Source: Pelagicoccus sp. SDUM812003 (lineage in GTDB: Bacteria; Verrucomicrobiota; Verrucomicrobiia; Opitutales; Opitutaceae). From it: a stretch of DNA of 64,000 nucleotides. This document shows positions 26,437-34,716 of the stretch, piece after piece (positions within the stretch are counted from its first letter, which is position 1; each line of letters starts with the position of its first letter). The stretch covers positions 1 to 64,000 of the forward strand of contig NZ_JARXHY010000006.1 of NCBI RefSeq assembly GCF_031127815.1, in the 5' to 3' direction. The position numbers were made by a program, and so were the translations under genes. The notes below the pieces were generated by a model. The model had not been told where the DNA came from. It saw only the letters and a program-made list of their open reading frames with translations, and did not search any database.

Positions 26437-28674
26437 TCAGTCGCTGGTGCTTAGCTGAAAAAACGAAGCATCATTCTGTGCTGGAATCTCGATTTGAATA
26501 CTTGCCCCATCTTGGATCGTTCGAACTGGCATTGCTTCGTTCCAAGCCTTCAAATCCGATGACTCAAGTACGTTTAACATCAGCACAAAACTGTTGCCTT
26601 CCGTTTTTCGAATAGTCTTCAGATTTAGCGATCCAAGAGTTGTTGCATCGCCATTCAAGAGTGATAGATAGAGCTGCGGATTTTCCTTAAGAAGCTGGAT
26701 CGTATTCAGGTCGTTGACAGCAGGGTCGAAAATAGTTCCCGCCTCTTTTCCGTCCGGAAGTCCGTCTCCGTCAGAATCCACAGAATCGATACGAGTACCA
26801 TAGATCGCTAGCTCCTCGAAATTCGTAAGACCGTCACCATCCAAATCGGATGTGTCTTTAGCAAATGTAGCAGTCAAGAAATGGTCGTCATCCATCGAAA
26901 AAGTGATTGGGTTCTCTTGGCTTGAGATGCTGCCGACCCAGCCCGTGAAAGAGTATCCCAGAGCTGGATAGGCCTCCACTGTAGCGTTTTCACCTGAGCG
27001 ATAAATTCCATCTCCGTAGTCTTTCGCGTATCCATAGAGTGGATTGTTTGCAGACATGGTTAGCCTAAAGCTTTCCTCGACCAGTTCACCGAATTCATAG
27101 GCTCCTAGGTCAATCGCATCGTCTTGGATGCGTAACCTTCCACCTAAGGACAGCTCATACGATTGATCCCACAATTCAGAAAGACCTGAGTCGATCGAGC
27201 TGGCAGATTGCTTGAGCTGGAGTCCGTCGTCGGCAGTGTTCCAAAGGCCGTCGGGTCCAAGTGGATTGCTGGAGTCGAAGAACGGATCAGATTCGTTGAC
27301 CAGAGAACCTTCGAAGTCGATCGTCACTGAATTCAGCGAATCCAAGCCACCTTCCAGCAGATTAGCAGCATGAACAGGATCAGGAATTGGAACCGAGTTA
27401 AAACTGTAATCTTGAACCTTAGGCATGGCGTCCGAGCCAGCAATCGCGTTGCTCGATCCATTTTCACTATTTCTCCACAAGATCGAGTTGGTCAGCGATA
27501 TGTTGCCAGAGGTGTATATAGCACCTCCCGTAGTCGAAGCCGTGTTTTGGACAAATGTGGAATTGACGATCGAGTGCTCCTTGTCGAGGTGAAGCGCCCC
27601 GCCCGACATCGCGGAGTTTCCAACAAATAGCGACCCCCAGATCCATGTCCTTCCGGTCGACCTTATAGCTCCCCCTTCGCCGGTCGAGCTGTTGCTATTA
27701 AAGATGCAGTTAATTACCTTCGACGTCTCGTTATTGTCGTTGTTTATGTAAAGCGCTGCTCCGTGCAGCGCTTGATTCTCTGAGAATATACAGTTTTCGA
27801 GTTCGACGCTACCATGCATCACACCTCCGTTCCCTGCGGTTGTGTTCTGCGTGAAGGAGCATCGGTTCGCTGAGATATTCCCGTCGGAATCCCAGCTGTA
27901 GATAGTCGGTCCTTTGGCTAGGTTTTCTTCGAACTCGCAATCGAGTAGATTGAAGGTGTTGCCGCATATTATAGAATTGCTGTCCACGGAACCATTGTCG
28001 AAAAACTGGCAAGTCGTCGCATCTAAATAGTTCGCATAGATCGCGGCGCCATTTTCGCTGCAAACATTGCCGCTCAAGATGCAATTGCTTAGAGAGACTT
28101 CATAGCCGAAGACGCCGCTTCCTCGAACCGCGGTATTGTCTAGAATCGTGCAATTCTTTGCCGTGATCGTGGCTTCGAAGCTGCTAGCCCACAGGCCGCC
28201 CCCACGACCATGATCTCCTTCGAACCCGTTAGCGTTGCCATTTTTAATTGTGAAACCGTCAATTGTTGCACCCCCACGAAAGTCTACAACGTGAACGCTC
28301 CAATATGTTTCGTCCTCGTGAATGGCGCCGCTTAGTATGGTCGGGTTGACTTCCCAGTCTCTTTGGAAGGCATCGGTTTCTGTGCCAGCAAAGCCGCCAA
28401 GTAACGTTACTCCCTCGCCGAGTTTAAAGGAGAGGAGGCGATCGCCTTGTGTTAGACCCGATCCCTGATCTGGATAGTATGTTCCGGCTTCGACCCAAAC
28501 TTCGTCACCCCGACCGTCAATGGTTTTGGCCAGGGCATCTTGTAGTGAAGTGAGAGCTGTGTCCCAGCTGGAACCATCGCCACCAGGCTCCGCTTCGTCC
28601 GAAACGTAAAATCGCTCAGATCCAGAAGCCATTGCTAGTAAGGAGTTAAGAATGAAAAGACAGAATGGTCTCAT
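26437..28674 (-). CDS. Secreted right-handed beta-helix protein
   Basis: A 745-residue exported protein. I start it at the ATG before MRPFCLFILNSLLAM, which gives a signal peptide; the frame is open 117 bases further up. Residues about 20-110 look like a pectate-lyase-type N-cap, followed by many short beta-helix rungs with repeated NCI/NCIF and GGAI motifs. Then comes a divergent InlB-like repeat (about 570-640, GYSFTGWVG) and two calcium loops (DLDGDGL, DSDGDGLPDG). It is probably a cell-surface or secreted polysaccharide-binding or adhesion protein. It is the main gene between repeat copies 2 and 3. Confidence 0.75.
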   Translation of the reverse strand: MRPFCLFILNSLLAMASGSERFYVSDEAEPGGDGSSWDTALTSLQDALAKTIDGRGDEVWVEAGTYYPDQGSGLTQGDRLLSFKLGEGVTLLGGFAGTETDAFQRDWEVNPTILSGAIHEDETYWSVHVVDFRGGATIDGFTIKNGNANGFEGDHGRGGGLWASSFEATITAKNCTILDNTAVRGSGVFGYEVSLSNCILSGNVCSENGAAIYANYLDATTCQFFDNGSVDSNSIICGNTFNLLDCEFEENLAKGPTIYSWDSDGNISANRCSFTQNTTAGNGGVMHGSVELENCIFSENQALHGAALYINNDNNETSKVINCIFNSNSSTGEGGAIRSTGRTWIWGSLFVGNSAMSGGALHLDKEHSIVNSTFVQNTASTTGGAIYTSGNISLTNSILWRNSENGSSNAIAGSDAMPKVQDYSFNSVPIPDPVHAANLLEGGLDSLNSVTIDFEGSLVNESDPFFDSSNPLGPDGLWNTADDGLQLKQSASSIDSGLSELWDQSYELSLGGRLRIQDDAIDLGAYEFGELVEESFRLTMSANNPLYGYAKDYGDGIYRSGENATVEAYPALGYSFTGWVGSISSQENPITFSMDDDHFLTATFAKDTSDLDGDGLTNFEELAIYGTRIDSVDSDGDGLPDGKEAGTIFDPAVNDLNTIQLLKENPQLYLSLLNGDATTLGSLNLKTIRKTEGNSFVLMLNVLESSDLKAWNEAMPVRTIQDGASIQIEIPAQNDASFFQLSTSD

Positions 28675-29176
28675 TGGTTCCGACCCTGCAAAAGGGAATA
28701 TCTCATGCGAGAAAATAAGACCGTAGGTTGCCTGAAAAATCCCTAAGGGTTGCCACGATGTCTCGCCTAGAGCTTGCGCACGATTCTTCACTGGAAAAGA
28801 GGAGCCTTATACCAGGGCAGAGCTCTTGGTGATGGGCTCTACTCGAATGGCTTCTCTAGAATTATGTTCCCGCTGTACAGCCTTGTGGTGGGTTGACCTA
28901 CCTCAATCCAGTCTTTAGATTTGGAGATTATCTATTTGGTGAGTCACGCCACGAAAGCTTCGTGTTAGACGAGAGTAGGAGTGGTGCTACGAACGACCGA
29001 CTTGGATAAGTTCTTGGGTTGTTCGATGGTCAAATATCGCTATAGCAAGTTACGAATCGTTCTAACGGTGATCTGTTAGATCGATTCGCATCGGGACCTC
29101 GCAGCAAATGTTGGTCGACAGAGCCATGGTTCTGACTCATCTGGAAGCTACTTGATGCGGTAACCGGACGGAGTCG
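28675..29176. other. Intergenic region with repeat copy 3
   Basis: About 500 bases without a supported gene. It holds the third repeat at 29025-29094 and, on the plus strand, a weak promoter-like pair TTGACC / TAGATT with 17-base spacing near 28896-28925. The minus-strand promoter of the beta-helix gene should also lie here but is not recognisable. Confidence 0.45.
29025..29094 (+). repeat. 70-bp repeat, copy 3, with inverted-repeat core
   Basis: Same sequence as copy 2 with one base change. The 28-bp core is 29040-29067; the inverted arms are 29053-29066 and 29075-29088 around an 8-base spacer. It lies in the same orientation, 3560 bp from copy 2, so the segment between them (beta-helix gene and one small ORF) is flanked by direct repeats. 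Confidence 0.65.
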
Positions 29177-29800
29177 TCAGGCTGCTATTGAAGGCTTTTC
29201 GATCATGTTGATAAGTCGATAGGGGACCCAACAGAAGCTTGAGGTGTATTCGAAACCGTTAGCTAGTTTGGTGCGTTGTTTATGTTCACGCAGAAAGTAC
29301 GACCACTCGACCCGGCGCTTTTCTACGAAATCGACTAAGTCTTGTCGCCGCACGAGAATCGTTCTGAGCGTGTCCGAAAAGATCCAAAGGACGTAGTCTG
29401 CGTCGCCGCCGTATCCGGCGATCTTGCGCTCGCAGACCGAGTATAGCTCGATTGGGACCACGTCGTGATACTCCCTAGTAGCAGTTGTTCGGGGATCCTT
29501 GCTAAGGAGTTTGACGTCGACCTTCTTCGTTCGCCTTGTAGTTCGAACAAAGTAGTCAGTCCCGCTTCGGTCTTCCTCCGTGGATGCTTTTTGATAGCTA
29601 TGGAAATCGGGAAAGACTTCGGAAAAGACCTTTCCCAACGGTAGCGTCGCTAGGGCGTCGTCTGTTTGACGCCAGCTTTCGGTGAAGTTAAGTGGAGCGT
29701 TCATGTCCATACTATCGTGCGAGAAGTCTGATAATCCAGCGTAAAACGTATCCAAATTAATTGTACGCGTGTAGTTGAATCGAGCCGCATTTAACTGCAC
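29177..29800 (-). CDS. Nuclease-fold-like hypothetical protein
   Basis: A 207-residue protein I do not recognise by name. The middle segment SGTDYFVRT...KVDVKLLS has the D-(x)n-(D/E)xK pattern of the PD-(D/E)xK nuclease core, with a following helix-rich region and YVLWIF strand. This is a pattern match only. It begins at a GTG inside the last 10 bases of a small upstream gene, so the two are coupled. It is likely part of an integrated element (neighbours: degenerate CHC2 gene and excisionase-like gene). Confidence 0.5.
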   Translation of the reverse strand: MQLNAARFNYTRTINLDTFYAGLSDFSHDSMDMNAPLNFTESWRQTDDALATLPLGKVFSEVFPDFHSYQKASTEEDRSGTDYFVRTTRRTKKVDVKLLSKDPRTTATREYHDVVPIELYSVCERKIAGYGGDADYVLWIFSDTLRTILVRRQDLVDFVEKRRVEWSYFLREHKQRTKLANGFEYTSSFCWVPYRLINMIEKPSIAA

Positions 29801-29985
29801 TTCTTCGCAGCAACTTTTTTCGCGAGAGTATCATCTAGTGTGTTCTTAAAGGAGATGAGATCCCAGCCTTCGGCAGTGATCTCATCATCGTATGGTCCAG
29901 TTTTTACGAGTTTCGAATAGTAGGAGAGGTAGTGACATCTCCGTCGGAGCTCGTCGCATTCGATCGACGATCGAATCGCGATCCA
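29791..29985 (-). CDS. Small hypothetical protein upstream of nuclease-like gene
   Basis: A 64-residue protein read from the ATG at MTWIAIRSS; the frame is open 81 bases further upstream, but that region overlaps the divergent gene and looks noncoding. Amphipathic helices with a Lys-rich tail (LAKKVAAKKCS); no family recognised. Overlaps the next gene by 10 bases. Coding status rests on the overlap and the divergent gene arrangement. Confidence 0.4.
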   Translation of the reverse strand, partial: WIAIRSSIECDELRRRCHYLSYYSKLVKTGPYDDEITAEGWDLISFKNTLDDTLAKKVAAKKCS

Positions 29986-30007
29986 AGTCATAGAACCGAG
30001 ATTCCAA

Positions 30008-30361
30008 ATGATGAAAGACGTGAACGTCGATCGGCTAAGAAGTGCCATCGACATAGTAAGGCACATACAAAAGACAGTGCCTCTTTCTGCATCTAACCAC
30101 GGCTACCTAATGGGCAAGTGCCCTTGGAGCCGAGACGGCCGCATAATCGTTTCGCACGAACTTAAATCCTTTACCTGCCCGGAGACAGGCGAGTTTGGGG
30201 ATGTTCTAGATTTCGAGCGGAAGCTTCATGGCCTGAGTTTCAAGCAGGCCTTGAAGAGGCTGGCCTTTGCTTATGGAACGGCGATTTCACCGAGCTGGAA
30301 ATCGCGAAAGTTGAAGAGCGGACGAGTTCGTCCAAAGGGAAAGGTAACCTATGCAAAATGA
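30008..30361 (+). CDS. Degenerate CHC2 zinc-finger (DnaG-like) protein
   Basis: A 117-residue protein resembling the N-terminal CHC2 zinc-binding domain of DnaG primases, without the catalytic Toprim part. GKCPWSRDGR corresponds to the primase CPFHxE-type segment, but the His is Ser. FTCPETGEFGDVLDF corresponds to the FxCFGCGxxGD segment, but keeps only one Cys. The helix LSFKQALKRLA matches the usual end of the domain. With two of four zinc ligands lost, metal binding is doubtful. Stand-alone CHC2 proteins are common on integrated elements. It overlaps the next gene by 11 bases. The start could be either of two adjacent ATGs (30008 or 30011). Confidence 0.65.
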   Translation: MMKDVNVDRLRSAIDIVRHIQKTVPLSASNHGYLMGKCPWSRDGRIIVSHELKSFTCPETGEFGDVLDFERKLHGLSFKQALKRLAFAYGTAISPSWKSRKLKSGRVRPKGKVTYAK

Positions 30362-30560
30362 AGATAAGCTAGTTGATGCTGTCGGTCTGCTTGAAGCTCT
30401 ATTCGACGAGAAGAGTCGGCCATCCCTGCGTTGGGTGCGCCAAATGCAGGCGCAGCGAAAAATACCGTACCTCAAGATCGGACACCTTGTGCGATTCGAC
30501 TTAGTGGAGGTTCGGCAAGCCTTGAAGGAGAAGCTGACCGTTCGGTCTCGCAGAAAATAA
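30351..30560 (+). CDS. Excisionase-type HTH protein
   Basis: A 69-residue basic protein. RWVRQMQAQRKIPYLKIG followed by HLVRFDLVEVRQAL is the recognition-helix/wing arrangement of excisionase-family (HTH_17) proteins; the usual DNA-binding tail (VRSRRK) is present. It is coupled to the CHC2-like gene by an 11-base overlap and followed by a hairpin. It probably regulates or directs excision of the element that carries it, or of the repeat-flanked segments to its left. Confidence 0.65.
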   Translation: MQNEDKLVDAVGLLEALFDEKSRPSLRWVRQMQAQRKIPYLKIGHLVRFDLVEVRQALKEKLTVRSRRK

Positions 30561-30570
30561 AGACATCAGC

Positions 30571-30594
30571 GGCCCGCTCATTGAAGAGCGGGCC
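30571..30594 (+). terminator. Hairpin after excisionase-like gene
   Basis: A perfect 9-bp G/C-rich stem (GGCCCGCTC with GAGCGGGCC) around a 6-base loop, 10 bases after the stop. It is followed by TAATTGTATCC rather than a T-run, so its strength as a terminator is uncertain. Confidence 0.6.
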
Positions 30595-30620
30595 TAATTG
30601 TATCCAAATATCATTACGAA

Positions 30621-30932
30621 ATGAAGAATTACCGAATTTGTCCCTTTTATGTTTCGACCTATGACGCGAGAGTGACGCCATCAGAAAACTGTCCAAGCTG
30701 TATCAGGCATGGCTATACGGTTAGGTTAGCCTCAATCGACCAAGTGAAGGAGTTGGTTGACCCAGATCATCTAAAGACCTTGTTGGAAGCCCTGCACGCG
30801 ACGCCGCAATACGTCCTGGCGAACAAGACCGCCTACGCGGATAGACTCTACGCGATTCTATTGCTACGTCAGCAGCTGATTCGAGATGCACGATATGGTC
30901 GAGGAAGGGAGTGTGAAGAAGATGAAATCTAG
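30621..30932 (+). CDS. Small Cys-containing hypothetical protein
   Basis: A 103-residue protein, unrecognised. The N-terminus has CPFY and, 18 residues later, CPSC, an incomplete zinc-knuckle pattern; the C-terminal half is helical with basic and then acidic residues. First gene of a run of three overlapping small genes (overlap of 11 bases with the next). Likely an element-borne accessory gene. Confidence 0.5.
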   Translation: MKNYRICPFYVSTYDARVTPSENCPSCIRHGYTVRLASIDQVKELVDPDHLKTLLEALHATPQYVLANKTAYADRLYAILLLRQQLIRDARYGRGRECEEDEI

Positions 30933-31437
30933 ATCCTCAAAAACCAAAAGAAGAGCAAAGCCGGTTAGCGAAAGAAAGCGTCTTAGTGGTAAAGAGCTAA
31001 AGGAGCTGAAAGCGCAAATCGCCGCGGGGAATGAAGCGCCAAGCATCGCGCGCATGAAATTAGCGTACGAAGCGGATAATTGGGACTTCTTGCGGTCCTG
31101 CGCGGCGGCTCATTGGGATCTTGATCCGCAGTCGCTGCTATCGACTATATACTTGGGGATTGCCTATCGTGCCTTGGAACGAAAACGAGAATACGAAGAA
31201 TTGATTAGGCTTGCCGCTAAATCGAATCCCAGTCACTCGAAACTATCCTATGCGGTTGCACGATGGTATTCGCTGCATGGGTACAAGTGCATCTCAATGA
31301 GCTTTTATGCGATGCACCTATACTTGTCTTCCGATTCGAAACCCGAAAACCAAAAAGACGTAGAGTTCGAAATCGCTTTCGAGGCATTTCAGCGATCACA
31401 AGGGATTGAGCCGACGTTAGAGGACAAACAAGAGTGA
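30922..31437 (+). CDS. Hypothetical protein with TPR-like helices
   Basis: A 171-residue protein read from the ATG at MKSRSSK, preceded by GAAG; a longer frame begins at 30886. The N-terminus is a strongly basic tail (KSRSSKTKRRAKPVSERKR) and the rest resembles short tetratricopeptide-like helix pairs (YLGIAYRALERKREYEELI, YAVARWYSLHG). No family is assigned. The chosen start gives an 11-base overlap with the upstream gene. Its stop overlaps the next start (TGATG). Confidence 0.5.
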   Translation: MKSRSSKTKRRAKPVSERKRLSGKELKELKAQIAAGNEAPSIARMKLAYEADNWDFLRSCAAAHWDLDPQSLLSTIYLGIAYRALERKREYEELIRLAAKSNPSHSKLSYAVARWYSLHGYKCISMSFYAMHLYLSSDSKPENQKDVEFEIAFEAFQRSQGIEPTLEDKQE

Positions 31438-31589
31438 TGAAGGACTATATTGTAAACACGCGAAGGCACTCGGTAGAAGAGACGGCCATCTTACGGAGAG
31501 CTCGGCTATACACAAGACTGAATCTAGCTCTATTGCTCCTGCATTCAGCAATCGCGGCGTATGACCTGCTACGTATATTCATACGGTGA
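31437..31589 (+). CDS. Small 50-residue protein with hydrophobic helix
   Basis: A short frame starting at an ATG that shares its A with the upstream stop (TGATG). It encodes a basic N-terminus followed by LNLALLLLHSAIAAYDLLRI, long enough for one membrane-associated helix, and ends IFIR. Support comes from the stop-start overlap and the hydrophobic segment; it could still be a chance frame. Confidence 0.4.
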   Translation: MKDYIVNTRRHSVEETAILRRARLYTRLNLALLLLHSAIAAYDLLRIFIR

Positions 31590-31857
31590 GCGATTCGCTT
31601 TGGGGATCGATCTGATGTTTGCGGAAATTTCGACAATACATGCTAATGGGCGTCGTTCTTTTTCTAATACGAATAGTTTTTGTAGTCACTGGATTGGTGC
31701 AATTATTTGGATTCTGAAGTCTGACACACAGTCTCTTAACGCAGATGACTATCGAAAGCACACATAGCTCATCGTACCAAATTACCTAAACCAGGCCCGC
31801 ATCATTTAGAGACGCGGACTTTTCCTTTGTTTATTCCTAAACCTCAAACTCTACAAT

Positions 31858-32145
31858 ATGACTTTTACATACATTTGCCCGTACTGTCTCGCTCAATACA
31901 CTCACAATGAGTACCTCAAAAATACGAAATGCTTTGAATGCGGCGTTGAGGATGGTCCGGTGCATCTCCTCGAGCACTCGTTTTATCTGCATTGGACTGA
32001 TGTGTTCCGTCTTGCAGAATTCAGGATGGCCATAAGGCAAAACGACTTTCATTGTCCGAGCCGCCGCGAACAGATCGTCGAACGGATCGATAAGCTGCTT
32101 CAAGAACTGTCGCTCGCTAATGGAATGGTGTACCCACAAAGCTGA
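31858..32145 (+). CDS. Small zinc-ribbon-like protein
   Basis: A 95-residue protein with CPYC at residues 8-11 and KCFEC about 20 residues later, the two knuckles of a zinc ribbon. The rest is helical (FRLAEFRMAIR, REQIVERIDKLLQEL). No family name. It stops 7 bases before the phosphoesterase gene and probably shares its transcript. It may bind nucleic acid or a protein partner. Confidence 0.55.
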   Translation: MTFTYICPYCLAQYTHNEYLKNTKCFECGVEDGPVHLLEHSFYLHWTDVFRLAEFRMAIRQNDFHCPSRREQIVERIDKLLQELSLANGMVYPQS

Positions 32146-32152
32146 TCATAAA

Positions 32153-32767
32153 ATGAAAATAGTAGCTCTGTCCGACACCCATTTTTCTGCCTTGCCGAAG
32201 CGTCGACTAGAGGGCGATATCCTTATTCACGCCGGCGACTTCTACGACTCTTGTGATCAATCAGATATCGATCTGGTGCAGCTCAACCGCTGGTTCGCCG
32301 ATCAGGATTTCAAAGAGAAAATATACGTTCCCGGAAATCACGACTATCCCGTATTCAGATCTTGGAGTAGAAACGAAACAAAGCTAACTGAGGCCAAGTT
32401 GCTAGTCGACAGAAGCCTAGCCTTCGAAGGGTATCGAATTTACGGCTCTCCCTGGGTCCCCAACTGCGGGATGGCCTTCGAAATCGATGAAGAGGACATC
32501 TTCGAAAAATGGGAAGCGATCCCGAACGATACGGATATTCTGATTACCCATATGCCACCTCGATACATACTGGATAGCGTCCCCCATATTGGGAATCTTG
32601 GTTGTCCGGACCTTCAAGCGAGAGTTTTCCAGTTTCGGCCAAAGGTGCATGTCTTTGGCCACGTCCATGCCTGTTTTGGTTGCGCTCGTCTCGAATGCAT
32701 CACCTTCGCGAATGCCTCTCAGCTCGGTCCTCACGGACCTAGGGCGCCTGTCGTATTAGATATGTAA
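32153..32767 (+). CDS. Calcineurin-like metallophosphoesterase
   Basis: A 204-residue phosphoesterase with the full set of metal motifs: SDTHF near the N-terminus, GDFYD, GNHDY, THMPP and GHVHA. The short length and the SPWVPN segment resemble the MPPED/UPF0046-like group. It would hydrolyse phosphomonoesters or phosphodiesters with two metal ions; the substrate is unknown. I start it at MKIVALS, 7 bases after the previous gene; the frame opens 33 bases earlier. A terminator follows. Phosphoesterases are frequent in accessory and defence regions, but nothing here links it to the ssp operon. Confidence 0.8.
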   Translation: MKIVALSDTHFSALPKRRLEGDILIHAGDFYDSCDQSDIDLVQLNRWFADQDFKEKIYVPGNHDYPVFRSWSRNETKLTEAKLLVDRSLAFEGYRIYGSPWVPNCGMAFEIDEEDIFEKWEAIPNDTDILITHMPPRYILDSVPHIGNLGCPDLQARVFQFRPKVHVFGHVHACFGCARLECITFANASQLGPHGPRAPVVLDM

Positions 32768-32777
32768 TTACAGATCG

Positions 32778-32810
32778 GGAGACGATTCCTCGAAGGGGTC
32801 GTCTCCTTTT
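32778..32810 (+). terminator. Terminator after metallophosphoesterase gene
   Basis: An 8-bp stem (GGAGACGA with TCGTCTCC) around a 13-base loop, followed by TTTT, 10 bases after the stop codon. Confidence 0.7.
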
Positions 32811-33793
32811 GCTTGTTCCATCTTGAAGCTTGGTTCAGGCCGAGCGCTGAAACTTCTTTTTCTTCTTTCCCGTTTCTTCTTTTTCTTTGCCTAGATTTCG
32901 CGATGGAGGGTGTATGGGTTTGTAGTTCAATCTAAATTGAGGCGAGATAGGTCCATGCGGTGCGCGCAAGACTAACATTGTTTGCTCGAACTCCGACCAA
33001 GTGTGTTCCGATGACATGGGTTCTTGTGCGATGTGTGGCGGTAGATGAATTCTGCTAATTACCGGCTTTTTTTTGGGGGGGAGGGTGCTTATTTCTCTGT
33101 TTGGCTTCCGAAGGTATTTTGAGAATCTCATTCCTGCGGGGAGGAGGGGGCTTAGATTGGGGTTTGTTGGGTGGAGCAAACTATCCACACTGCAATGGAT
33201 GTTCTTGCGGGTTCTCCTATGATATCTGGCTGAACCAACTGGGGTAATTCTCAGATGTTTCAATGAAATCTTGATACCTGCGAACAGAGACCTGCGGTCG
33301 GCAGATCGCCAGGCAATTTTCGATCTCTTGTTCCCTAGGTTGGCTTGTTGTGGATCGCGAGGAGTCTTGCTGAAGCCTTTGATTGTTTTGGAAGGGATCG
33401 TCGTGCATTGGCTCGCTTTGCTAAAACTTGATCTCGATTTCGCCTAACTATCAGGGGCAAAACAGCTTCGTTTGATCGAAGCGAAAAAGCGGAATGTCGT
33501 TTTGCCTTTTTGTCATCCCGTTTCACCGAGTTGTGGTGGCCTTTTGCGTGACGGCTGTATTGAGTAGTCTTGGTCTGTAGCGAGAACTCGGGGTCGCTGT
33601 TTTCGTGTAGATTGAATGTTGAATCAGGGCGTGACTAAGAAGCAATTGATTCCGATAACCAATTAAACTTACGTATTTGCGTGACAAGACCGAGTAAACG
33701 TATCAGAGAGTAATTAGGTAGGAAAACTGGTTATTTTTCCGCTTTACCCCTCGTTAATACCCTCCCTTTTAGAATCCCGAACCCCTCATCCTT
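32811..33793. other. About 980 bases without a supported gene
   Basis: Open frames on the minus strand (32835-33263, 33335-33526) have the composition of chance frames and no recognisable domain. The stretch includes a homopolymer run (TTTTTTTTGGGGGGG near 33067). The last 120 bases (33680-33793) are AT-rich and probably contain the promoter of the secreted-protein cluster. It may be decayed DNA between two accessory segments. Confidence 0.45.
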
Positions 33794-34702
33794 ATGAGAA
33801 TGCGTCTCGTAATTGCTCTGGGTGCTTGTGTGTCTGGAACTCTCCTGACTGCTCAAGACTTGAAGTCGAATGCTGCAACTCCCAGCCCTCACAAGGTTAC
33901 AACGATGGAGGAAAACGCCATCATTGATGAGTTGGATAAGCTCACCGAGATACTGTATTCAGAAACATACAGTCGAAAGGGTGACGGAGAAGAGGCTCGC
34001 GGGCTTCTAAAAAAACTCTCCGGCGATCCTAGAATTAAGAAAAGTCTACTTTTTGAAGTTGATGCTCTTATTCGGCACCTCGATCTTGAGCAAAGTGACC
34101 AGTCGGAGGAAGGGAATCTGAGTGAGCCACTAACTTGGGTGGAGTTGGAGGAGCAACTTATCGATGAGTTTCCCGACGTCGCTTATCCCTATGAGGCTCT
34201 TCTAAAGGCTGCAGAGCATGCCAATGAGCGTCCCTTAGCGGATGGGGTAGCTCAGGATTTAGTAGACCATCCCTTTGCTCCCACGTGGATCAAAGATCGT
34301 GCTCAATTGCTGCTTGCCCGAAATGATGTGATTGGACTTTCGATGGCATACATGCTCGATGCCGAATGGCCAGAAGCGGCCAAGGAGACCTCTGGTTCAG
34401 TGGTGTTGCTGTACACTTGGAGTTCTAAGGAATCTGAGAGGCTGAAGCTCTTTGGGAAATGGCTGAGAGACTACCCCGATCCAACTGTAGTCTTTCTGGG
34501 GGTATGTCTAGATCTTGATTCGCCGGAGGTTAGGAAGGCAGCCAAGCAGTTGCCTGGTAGCCAGTTGATATACAAGGAAGGTGAGGTGCAGAGTGTATTG
34601 ACCCGCTTGCATGCAGACATGGGCTTTCTCGTGTACCGATCGGACTCATTTGGGATTATACAATCCGTAGAGTTCAAGCATTCCTTTTCAAGTCAGCCGT
34701 AG
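33794..34702 (+). CDS. Exported thioredoxin-like domain protein
   Basis: A 302-residue protein with a signal peptide (MRMRLVIALGACVSGTLLTA). The middle is helical and acidic. The C-terminal 110 residues resemble a TlpA-like thioredoxin fold: GSVVLLYTWSS, then VVFLGVCLDLDS and a final MGFLVYRSDSFG. The CxxC active site is absent (WSSK instead), so redox activity is unlikely. It starts the secreted-protein cluster, 14 bases before the next gene, and probably acts in the periplasm with the RHS protein downstream. Confidence 0.6.
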   Translation: MRMRLVIALGACVSGTLLTAQDLKSNAATPSPHKVTTMEENAIIDELDKLTEILYSETYSRKGDGEEARGLLKKLSGDPRIKKSLLFEVDALIRHLDLEQSDQSEEGNLSEPLTWVELEEQLIDEFPDVAYPYEALLKAAEHANERPLADGVAQDLVDHPFAPTWIKDRAQLLLARNDVIGLSMAYMLDAEWPEAAKETSGSVVLLYTWSSKESERLKLFGKWLRDYPDPTVVFLGVCLDLDSPEVRKAAKQLPGSQLIYKEGEVQSVLTRLHADMGFLVYRSDSFGIIQSVEFKHSFSSQP

Positions 34703-34716
34703 AGATCTAGTTTAAG

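Noticed and set aside
32835-33263. 142-codon minus-strand frame
   Set aside because: Basic, low-complexity composition and no domain; typical of a chance frame in a gene-free stretch.
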